DNA of 12,291 bases from contig JAFOOW010000060.1 of the NCBI GenBank assembly GCA_017425305.1, positions 1 through 12,291 of the forward strand, read 5' to 3'. The notes under the pieces were generated by a model. It saw only the letters and a list, made by a program, of their open reading frames with translations. It had not been told where the DNA came from and made no database searches. Source of the stretch: Peptostreptococcaceae bacterium. Its GTDB lineage: Bacteria > Bacillota > Clostridia > Peptostreptococcales > Peptostreptococcaceae. The position numbers and the translations under genes were made by a program. Positions 7,406 through 12,291 of the stretch are shown in pieces. Every line of letters starts with the position of its first letter. Position 1 is the stretch's first letter.

Positions 7406-7421
7406 TGTTTTTATTACAGTT

Positions 7422-7511
7422 GGTATCTCATAAAATGAGAGCCTGACTGATTTATAATATAAATGTTTTACTAACTTTGTATTTATGAAGGTATAGTATC
7501 ATATTATACTT
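7422..7511 (+). other. Possible structured leader with three consecutive hairpins
   Basis: Starting about 10 nt after the expected transcription start, three foldable segments follow one another. The first is TCTCAT with ATGAGA plus outer GG/CC (7422-7443), the second ATTTAT with ATAAAT (7450-7464), the third GTATAGTA with TATTATAC plus outer wobble pairs (7489-7511). No known riboswitch core is recognisable to me. In AT-rich DNA the last two could be chance. Confidence 0.35.
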
Positions 7512-7516
7512 ACATA

Positions 7517-7660
7517 ATGATTCAAAACCTAATAATTAACATAACTACAAAGATAAATGGAAAAAATAATAATAAGAAAATAAAAACTATACCAGCAGCT
7601 ATATTAGCTGATGCAATCGTAGGTGTAGTTATAACTGCTCTTAACATGGTAAGAAAATAG
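7517..7660 (+). CDS. Small 47-codon ORF, possible remnant of a membrane transporter gene
   Basis: The frame encodes 47 residues: a polar Asn/Lys-rich first half, then a hydrophobic segment (IPAAILADAIVGVVITALNM) and a basic VRK end. The second half has the codon choice of its neighbours and looks like the last transmembrane helix of a membrane protein. The ATG at 7517 has no ribosome binding site; the nearest GAAGG (7487-7491) is 25 nt away and inside a possible hairpin. The stop is at 7658-7660, directly before the coaX ribosome binding site. It may be the 3' remnant of a larger gene. Position between birA (biotin) and coaX (pantothenate) suggests a vitamin transporter subunit such as BioY or another ECF S component, but this is speculation. 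A genuine small membrane peptide is the alternative. Confidence 0.35.
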   Translation: MIQNLIINITTKINGKNNNKKIKTIPAAILADAIVGVVITALNMVRK

Positions 7661-7677
7661 AAAGAAGGTTATTATAG

Positions 7678-8448
7678 ATGCTTTTAGTATTTGACGTTGG
7701 AAATACAAATATGGTTTTAGGTGTATATGAAGGCACAGAATTAAAGAAACATTGGAGAATAAATACAGATAAAGAAAAGACTTCAGATGAATATGGAATC
7801 TTAATAAGCAATTTATTCCAATACGATAAAGTAGATATGAATTCTATAACAGATGTTATAATTTCTTCGGTTGTACCGAATGTTATGCATTCGCTTGAGA
7901 ATTTCTGTATAAAATATTGTAATAAAAAACCATTAATAGTTGGACCGGGTATAAAGACAGGTTTAAATATTAAGTATGATAACCCTAAACAAGTAGGGGC
8001 AGATAGAATAGTTAATGCTGTTGCAGCTATAGAAAAATATAAATCACCAATGATAATAATTGACTTTGGTACAGCTACAACATTCTGTGCTATATCAGAA
8101 AAAGGTGATTATTTAGGAGGAACAATAGCTCCTGGCATAAAGATATCTAGTGAAGCATTATTCCAAAGAGCATCAAAACTTCCAAGAGTAGAACTTGCTA
8201 AACCGGGAACTGCTATATGTAAAAATACTGTATCAGCTATGCAATCTGGTATAATATATGGATATGTAGGATTAGTTGATAAGATAATCAGTATGATGAA
8301 GAGTGAACTTGGAGGAGATGATATTAAGGTAATAGCTACAGGTGGATTATCTGTATTAATAGCATCTGAAACTGATAGTATAGATTATGTAGATAAGTTT
8401 TTAACTTTAGAAGGTTTAAGACTTATATATGATAAGAATATAGAATAG
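7678..8448 (+). CDS. coaX: Type III pantothenate kinase
   Basis: CoaX phosphorylates pantothenate with ATP, the first step of coenzyme A synthesis; type III enzymes need a monovalent cation and are not inhibited by CoA. The 256-residue length is typical. Signatures of the ASKHA-type fold are visible: DVGNTN at 6-11 (phosphate-binding, Asp6), [11 protein letters not shown] from 107 (Asp109, Arg110), DFGTATTF from 129, and GGTIAPGI shortly after. AAAGAAGG at 7661-7668 stands 9 nt before the ATG. It is probably transcribed from the promoter at 7377 or by read-through from birA, and is closed by its own terminator. Confidence 0.97.
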   Translation: MLLVFDVGNTNMVLGVYEGTELKKHWRINTDKEKTSDEYGILISNLFQYDKVDMNSITDVIISSVVPNVMHSLENFCIKYCNKKPLIVGPGIKTGLNIKYDNPKQVGADRIVNAVAAIEKYKSPMIIIDFGTATTFCAISEKGDYLGGTIAPGIKISSEALFQRASKLPRVELAKPGTAICKNTVSAMQSGIIYGYVGLVDKIISMMKSELGGDDIKVIATGGLSVLIASETDSIDYVDKFLTLEGLRLIYDKNIE

Positions 8449-8456
8449 CAATAACT

Positions 8457-8487
8457 GGAATTGGATTTTATGTCCAATTCCTTTTTT
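8457..8487 (+). terminator. Terminator after coaX
   Basis: GGAATTGGA (8457-8465) pairs perfectly with TCCAATTCC (8473-8481) around a 7-nt loop, followed by six T (8482-8487). It starts 9 nt after the coaX stop. Confidence 0.93.
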
Positions 8488-8540
8488 ATGATAAAAGTAT
8501 ACAATATATTGGGTATAAGTAAATTAAAATAAATAATTAA

Positions 8541-8546
8541 GAGGAG
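8541..8546 (+). promoter_or_regulatory. Ribosome binding site that fixes the dusB start
   Basis: GAGGAG at 8541-8546 is 7 nt before the ATG at 8554 but only 1 nt before the in-frame ATG at 8548, so the downstream ATG is preferred. Confidence 0.75.
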
Positions 8547-8553
8547 AATGGAT

Positions 8554-9528
8554 ATGAAAATAGGAAATGTTGAATTAGACAATAAAGTTTTTTTATCTCC
8601 TATGGCTGGAGTAACAGATTTACCTTTTAGATTAATATGTAAAGAGCAAAACTGTGGAATGCTATATACAGAAATGATAAATGCGAAAGCTTTATGTTAT
8701 GATGATGCAAATACAAAGAAAATGCTAAAGATAGAAGAAGAGGAACATCCAGTAGCTGTTCAAATATTTGGTTCTGACCCAGAGTTCATGGGGAGAGCAG
8801 CTCAAATAATGAATGAATATCCAAATGAAATATTGGATATAAATATGGGATGTCCAGCACCTAAGGTTGTAAAAAATGGTGATGGTTCAGCTCTTATGAA
8901 AAATCCTAAACTAGCAGAAGAAGTTTTAAAGGCAGTAGTTAAGAACTCGGAAAAACCTGTAACTTTAAAAATAAGAAAAGGTTGGGATGATAATAGTATA
9001 AATGCTGTAGAAATTGCAAAAATAGCAGAAGCAAGTGGTATTAGTGCAGTAGCAATTCATGGAAGAACTAGAGAACAATATTACTCAGGGAAAGCTGATT
9101 GGGATATAATAAGACAAATAAAAGAAAATATAAATATACCTGTTATAGGTAATGGTGATGTTTTTGAAGTTGAAGATGCAATAAGAATGTTAGATCAAAC
9201 AGGTTGTGATGCTATAATGATAGGTAGAGGTTCTCAAGGTAACCCTTGGATATTTAAAAGAATAAACCACTATATGAAAACTGGAGAGATACTACCTGAA
9301 CCAACTTTAGAAGAAAAAATAACTACAGCACTTAAACATTTAGGTTTAGCAATTGAAGAACATGGAGAATATGTAGCTGTAAGGGAAATGAGAAAACACA
9401 TAGCGTGGTACTTAAAAGGGCTAAAAGGATCAGCTAAATTAAGGGATGAAATTAATAAAATAGAAAGCTATGAAGAAGTTGTAAATAGGCTAAAAGCGTA
9501 TATGTGCGACTCCTTGACATTAGGTTAA
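8554..9528 (+). CDS. dusB: tRNA-dihydrouridine synthase
   Basis: Dus enzymes use FMN and NADPH to reduce specific uridines in the tRNA D-loop. From the ATG at 8554 the protein has 324 residues, normal for the DusB/Dus1 type. It shows the TIM-barrel start SPMAGVTDLPFR, the NMGCPAPKV motif with catalytic Cys100, a LKIRKGW strand, HGRTREQYYSG, the FMN phosphate loop residues in GNGDV and GRGSQGNPWIF, and a helical C-terminal domain. Which uridine it modifies cannot be read from the sequence; bacillary DusB-type enzymes may modify several positions. The last 15 bases of the gene contain the -35 of the greA promoter. No terminator follows, so read-through into greA is also possible. Confidence 0.95.
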   Translation: MKIGNVELDNKVFLSPMAGVTDLPFRLICKEQNCGMLYTEMINAKALCYDDANTKKMLKIEEEEHPVAVQIFGSDPEFMGRAAQIMNEYPNEILDINMGCPAPKVVKNGDGSALMKNPKLAEEVLKAVVKNSEKPVTLKIRKGWDDNSINAVEIAKIAEASGISAVAIHGRTREQYYSGKADWDIIRQIKENINIPVIGNGDVFEVEDAIRMLDQTGCDAIMIGRGSQGNPWIFKRINHYMKTGEILPEPTLEEKITTALKHLGLAIEEHGEYVAVREMRKHIAWYLKGLKGSAKLRDEINKIESYEEVVNRLKAYMCDSLTLG

Positions 9529-9542
9529 TAGTAATTTATAAT
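9514..9542 (+). promoter_or_regulatory. Fully consensus sigma-A promoter for greA-lysS
   Basis: TTGACA (9514-9519), a 17-nt spacer and TATAAT (9537-9542) match the consensus at all 12 positions. The -35 lies inside the last codons of dusB and the spacer covers its stop. Transcription would start near 9549, giving a leader of about 80 nt before greA. A second TGGTATAAAAT (extended -10 like) lies at 9560-9570. Confidence 0.88.
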
Positions 9543-9628
9543 ATAGCGCATAAATAATTTGGTATAAAATAGATTTTATTTTATTATTATTTTAATAAAT
9601 ACTAAAAAGTGAAGGAGTTGTAGGGGTT

Positions 9629-10108
9629 ATGGAATCAAAGAACGAAATATTATTAACTCAAGAAGGATATCAAAAATTAGAAGACGAAGTAGAATTTTTA
9701 AAGACTGTTAGAAGAAGAGAAGTTGCAGAAAGAATAAAGATAGCTATATCTTTTGGAGATATATCAGAAAATGCTGAATACGATGAAGCTAAAAATGAAC
9801 AAGCTCAATTAGAAGAAAGAATAATGAAGCTTGAAAACATGATAAGAAAAGCTGTTATAATAGATGAATCTAAAATAGATTCAAACATAGTTACTATAGG
9901 ATCTATAGTAACAGTTAATGATATGGAATTTGAAGAAGAAGTAGAATACACAATAGTTGGTTCTGCAGAAGCTGATCCGTATGAAGGAAAAATATCAAAC
10001 GAATCACCAGTAGGTAAAGCATTACTAGGTAGAGCTAAAGGTGAAATAGTAGATGTTCAAGTTCCAGATGGTGTTGTTAAGTTCGAGATATTAGAAATAA
10101 GAAGATAA
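9629..10108 (+). CDS. greA: Transcript cleavage factor GreA
   Basis: GreA enters the RNA polymerase secondary channel and stimulates cleavage of backtracked RNA, releasing stalled complexes. The 159 residues match the family. The N-terminal antiparallel coiled coil (about 1-78) carries at its tip the acidic pair Asp44 and Glu47 in [14 protein letters not shown]. The C-terminal FKBP-like domain (about 84-159) contains [18 protein letters not shown]. The ribosome binding site is somewhat odd: GAAGGAG (9611-9617) is 11 nt away, and AGGGG (9622-9626) only 2 nt away, so initiation may be less than maximal. lysS starts 15 nt after the stop, so the two form an operon driven by the consensus promoter at 9514. 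Confidence 0.97.
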   Translation: MESKNEILLTQEGYQKLEDEVEFLKTVRRREVAERIKIAISFGDISENAEYDEAKNEQAQLEERIMKLENMIRKAVIIDESKIDSNIVTIGSIVTVNDMEFEEEVEYTIVGSAEADPYEGKISNESPVGKALLGRAKGEIVDVQVPDGVVKFEILEIRR

Positions 10109-10123
10109 ATTGGAGGTAAACTA

Positions 10124-11650
10124 ATGAATAATGATCAACAAAATGTAAATGATCAATTACAAGAAGATCTTACAGAAGTTCTTCAAGTAAGAAGAGATAA
10201 GTTAGCTAAACTACAAGAAATGGGAAGAGATCCTTTCCACGTAAGTAGATATGATAGAACTAACTATTCTATGGACATAAAAAACGACTTTGAAGCTTTC
10301 GAAGGTAAAGTTGTTAAGTTAGCAGGTCGTATAATGAGTAAGAGAATCCAAGGTAAAGCAGGATTCATAGATATACAAGACCAAGAAGGTAGAATACAAT
10401 GTTATGTCAGATTAGATAGAATAGGTGAAGAAGAATACGCTATATTCTCTACTTATGATATAGGAGATATAATAGGTATAGAAGGTGAAGTATTCAAAAC
10501 TAAGAAAGAAGAGATATCAATAAAAGCTAATGATGTTAAATTACTAAGTAAGTCTCTTCAAATACTTCCTGAAAAGTATCATGGATTAAAAGACCAAGAT
10601 TTAAGATACAGACAAAGATATGTTGACTTAATAGTTAACCCAGAAGTTAAAGATGCTTTCATAACAAGAACAAAAGCTTTAAAAGCATTAAGAAGATACT
10701 TAGATGATAGAGGGTTCTTAGAAGTTGAAACACCTATATTAAATACTATAGCTGGTGGAGCTAATGCTAGACCATTCATAACTCATCATAATACTCTTGA
10801 TATACCTATGTATATGAGAATAGCTAATGAGCTGTACTTAAAGAGACTTATAGTAGGTGGATTCGATAAAGTTTACGAAATGGGTAGAATGTTTAGAAAT
10901 GAAGGTATGTCTATAAAGCATAACCCTGAGTATACTGCTATAGAATTATACCAAGCTTATACAGATTACACTGATATGATGGAAATAACTGAAAATGTTA
11001 TAGCTCATATGGCTGAAGCTGCAACAGGAAGCATGAAAGTTAACTACCAAGGTACAGAAATAGACTTTACACCTCCATGGAGAAGAATGACTATGGAAGA
11101 CTGTGTTAAAGAATATGCTGGTGTAGACTTCTCTACAATAGATACAGATGAAGAAGCTTTAGCTATAGCTAAAGAAAAAGGTATAGAAATAACTCCTGGA
11201 ATGAGAAGAGGAGAGGTTATAAATGCTTTATTCGAAGAATTCGGAGAAGACAAGCTTATACAACCTACATTCATAACTCACCATCCAGTTGAAGTATCAC
11301 CACTTGCTAAGAGAAATGTAGAGGATCCAAGAAAAACTGATAGATTCGAAGCATTTGCTAATAAGTGGGAGTTAGCTAACGCATTCTCAGAACTTAATGA
11401 CCCAATAGATCAAAAAGGAAGATTTATGGACCAAATGAGAAAGAAAGAATTAGGTGATGACGAAGCGTGTGAGATGGATGAAGACTTCGTAAATGCACTA
11501 GAAGTAGGTCTACCTCCAACAGGTGGATTAGGAATAGGTATAGATAGAGTTATGATGTTATTAACTAACTCACCGTCTATAAGAGATGTTATATTATTCC
11601 CTACAATGAAACCAATAAAGAATAATTCAAATGATGAAATAGAAGAATAA
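10124..11650 (+). CDS. lysS: Lysyl-tRNA synthetase, class II
   Basis: LysRS charges tRNA-Lys with lysine. The 508-residue length is normal for the bacterial class II form. A short charged N-terminal helix precedes the OB-fold anticodon-binding domain (about 60-150; [20 protein letters not shown]). The class II catalytic core follows: motif 1 region [21 protein letters not shown], motif 2 with Arg258 in [15 protein letters not shown], and motif 3 GIGIDR at 470-475 (Arg475). GGAGG (10111-10115) lies 8 nt before the ATG. It is cotranscribed with greA and ends at a strong terminator. Codon choice is slightly richer in C-ending codons (TTC, AAC) than its neighbours, as expected for a highly expressed gene. 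Confidence 0.98.
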   Translation: MNNDQQNVNDQLQEDLTEVLQVRRDKLAKLQEMGRDPFHVSRYDRTNYSMDIKNDFEAFEGKVVKLAGRIMSKRIQGKAGFIDIQDQEGRIQCYVRLDRIGEEEYAIFSTYDIGDIIGIEGEVFKTKKEEISIKANDVKLLSKSLQILPEKYHGLKDQDLRYRQRYVDLIVNPEVKDAFITRTKALKALRRYLDDRGFLEVETPILNTIAGGANARPFITHHNTLDIPMYMRIANELYLKRLIVGGFDKVYEMGRMFRNEGMSIKHNPEYTAIELYQAYTDYTDMMEITENVIAHMAEAATGSMKVNYQGTEIDFTPPWRRMTMEDCVKEYAGVDFSTIDTDEEALAIAKEKGIEITPGMRRGEVINALFEEFGEDKLIQPTFITHHPVEVSPLAKRNVEDPRKTDRFEAFANKWELANAFSELNDPIDQKGRFMDQMRKKELGDDEACEMDEDFVNALEVGLPPTGGLGIGIDRVMMLLTNSPSIRDVILFPTMKPIKNNSNDEIEE

Positions 11651-11662
11651 TATTTATATAAG

Positions 11663-11696
11663 CCTTCCTATGAAAATAGGAAGGTTTTTTATTTTT
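11663..11696 (+). terminator. Terminator after lysS
   Basis: CCTTCCTAT (11663-11671) and ATAGGAAGG (11676-11684) form a perfect 9-bp stem with a GAAA loop, followed by TTTTTTATTTTT. This ends the greA-lysS operon and isolates the rRNA promoters downstream. Confidence 0.95.
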
Positions 11697-11867
11697 AAAA
11701 AGATGCATTAAAATAATATGTAATTTGTAATGTTGTAAAAAATAGTGCAATAAAATGATAAAAAATATAATAAAAGAAAAATATTTATATGAATTTAACT
11801 AAAGGAAATAGGAATAAGTTTAAGAATATTAATTAATATAAAAAATTATAGTAGGGGGAGCTATAAG

Positions 11868-12047
11868 ATGAGAAACTTAGTTAATTGGATGTGTTTAATA
11901 AGTGTTATATTTTTAATATTACAAGTTATGATGCATATAAGTAGTGAAGCTATAGCTGATGTTAATAATAGTATATACAAAGAAAAGAGAAGAAAAAATA
12001 AATCTGAACATATTGGAAATAGAGGGATTGAGAAAAAAGTTATATAA
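11868..12047 (+). CDS. Small single-pass membrane protein of unknown function
   Basis: A 59-residue ORF starts at an ATG with a good ribosome binding site, AGGGGGAG at 11853-11860, spaced 7 nt. Residues 3-23 form a hydrophobic helix (LVNWMCLISVIFLILQVMM). Next comes a short polar stretch (HISSEAIADVNNSIY) and a very basic tail, with KEKRRKNK at 38-45, giving an N-out or re-entrant topology with a cytoplasmic tail by the positive-inside rule. It stands alone between the lysS terminator and the rRNA promoters; no clear promoter or terminator of its own is visible. I do not recognise the family. The ribosome binding site, hydrophobic helix and clean basic tail favour a real gene over chance. Confidence 0.6.
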   Translation: MRNLVNWMCLISVIFLILQVMMHISSEAIADVNNSIYKEKRRKNKSEHIGNRGIEKKVI

Positions 12048-12072
12048 AATATAAAAAAGTTTTAAAAAAGTA

Positions 12073-12101
12073 TTGACCAATATAAAATAAGATGATATAG
12101 T
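12073..12101 (+). promoter_or_regulatory. Upstream rRNA operon promoter (P1)
   Basis: TTGACC (12073-12078), a 17-nt spacer and TATAGT (12096-12101) match the sigma-A consensus at 5 of 6 positions in each box. It is the first of two promoters arranged in tandem before the 16S leader, as is common for rRNA operons in Firmicutes. Confidence 0.75.
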
Positions 12102-12106
12102 ATTAC

Positions 12107-12127
12107 TTGTCCTTGAGAAACGGACAA
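12107..12127 (+). other. Small hairpin at the 5' end of the P1 transcript
   Basis: TTGTCC (12107-12112) pairs with GGACAA (12122-12127) around a 9-nt loop. It would sit at the very 5' end of RNA started from P1. With no T run it is not a terminator. It could protect the 5' end or be an operator-like site for P1/P2. Confidence 0.35.
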
Positions 12128-12153
12128 AACGAAAAATAAACAACAAAAAAGTG

Positions 12154-12182
12154 TTGACAAAGATTTGAAGATTTGTTAAACT
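12154..12182 (+). promoter_or_regulatory. Downstream rRNA operon promoter (P2)
   Basis: A perfect -35 TTGACA (12154-12159), a 17-nt spacer and TAAACT (12177-12182) preceded by TGT form a promoter with an extended -10. Start of transcription is expected near 12189. It lies 81 nt after P1 with identical spacing. Confidence 0.8.
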
Positions 12183-12188
12183 AAAGAA

Positions 12189-12291
12189 GTTGTAAGAAAT
12201 GAACTTTGAAAATTAAACAGTAGGTTAATTTATAGAATTACAACTAACAAACCAAGCCAGATATTCAGATAATGATTAGTCTGAGCAGGTA
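12189..12291 (+). other. 16S rRNA precursor leader with boxA-like element (partial)
   Basis: TGAACTTTGAAAA at 12200-12213 resembles the boxA (NusB/NusE) antitermination element found in Gram-positive pre-rRNA leaders, where it usually runs on into AATTAAACAG as here. Further on, TCAGA (12265-12269) can pair with TCTGA (12280-12284), a possible processing stem. The window ends before the mature 16S start. That an rRNA operon follows is inferred from the tandem promoters and leader; no 16S sequence is visible. Confidence 0.7.

Larger units (their letters stand above)
7326..7677 (+). other. 352-bp gap between birA and coaX: promoter, possible structured leader and an orphan ORF
   Basis: The gap holds a strong sigma-A-like promoter (7377-7405), three successive possible hairpins (7422-7443, 7450-7464, 7489-7511) and a 47-codon ORF ending just before the coaX ribosome binding site. 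No terminator with a T run is visible for birA. The hairpins are AT-rich except the first. The parts are listed separately. Confidence 0.6.

Noticed and set aside
7422..7516. Known riboswitch (TPP, FMN, lysine, THF, c-di-GMP) in the coaX leader
   Set aside because: I could not see the conserved core of any of these classes; only generic hairpins are present.
12107..12127. Hairpin TTGTCC/GGACAA as a transcription terminator between P1 and P2
   Set aside because: Only 6 bp with a 9-nt loop, followed by AAC and A-rich sequence, not a U-tract. It would also block the rRNA operon.
11919..12146. 75-codon open frame on the minus strand near the rRNA promoters
   Set aside because: It overlaps the P1 promoter and the small + strand ORF, which has a good ribosome binding site. 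The reverse frame is Phe/Ser/Ile-rich, as expected from the complement of AT-rich DNA.
12200..12291. Start of the 16S rRNA gene
   Set aside because: The conserved 5' end of 16S (GAGTTTGATCCTGGCTCAG) is not in the window; only the precursor leader is present.
1..12291. CRISPR array, insertion sequence, prophage, toxin-antitoxin pair or defence island
   Set aside because: No regularly spaced repeats, transposase, integrase, attachment site or defence gene is visible. Gene content is core and codon use is uniform.

Overview
This is an AT-rich chromosomal window of core housekeeping genes from a low-GC, probably spore-forming member of the Clostridia. The pointers are heavy use of AGA (Arg) and ATA (Ile) codons, strong AAGGAGG-type ribosome binding sites, a SleB/CwlJ-type hydrolase, a PdaB/PdaA-like deacetylase, and the gene order tilS-ftsH-birA-coaX-dusB-greA-lysS leading into an rRNA operon. 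That order resembles Clostridioides and other Peptostreptococcaceae. The family-level placement is inference from gene order and style, not from a database search.

Layout. Positions 1-52 probably hold the last codons of an unidentified gene. Positions 96-661 hold a secreted cell-wall hydrolase with its own terminator. murI (glutamate racemase) and a DUF1934 gene follow on the + strand, separated by a 14-bp hairpin. A 21-bp hairpin then acts as a convergent terminator against the only minus-strand gene, a secreted polysaccharide deacetylase. The deacetylase and tilS are divergently transcribed from a 265-bp region. That region carries two CATACAAT boxes oriented toward the deacetylase, which look like mother-cell sigma-E -10 elements.

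From 3104 to 11650 all annotated genes lie on the + strand: tilS and ftsH (tRNA-Ile lysidine synthetase and membrane protease, ended by a terminator), birA, coaX (own terminator), dusB, then greA-lysS. A fully consensus sigma-A promoter for greA-lysS starts inside the 3' end of dusB. After the lysS terminator comes a 59-codon ORF for a small membrane protein. The window closes with two tandem rRNA-type promoters and a boxA-like leader; the 16S gene itself would start just beyond the end.

How the genes work together. murI supplies D-glutamate for peptidoglycan, and the hydrolase and deacetylase act on peptidoglycan. tilS, dusB, lysS and the rRNA operon serve translation. greA serves transcription, ftsH membrane protein quality control, and birA and coaX attach or activate vitamin-derived cofactors (biotin, pantothenate to CoA).

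The least ordinary parts are the 352-bp birA-coaX gap (a strong promoter, three successive possible hairpins and a 47-codon orphan ORF lacking a usable ribosome binding site), a BirA without its DNA-binding domain, the absence of hpt between tilS and ftsH, and the small membrane-protein ORF before the rRNA promoters. I see no CRISPR array, insertion sequence, prophage, tRNA gene or defence system, and no clear sign of a wholly new system.
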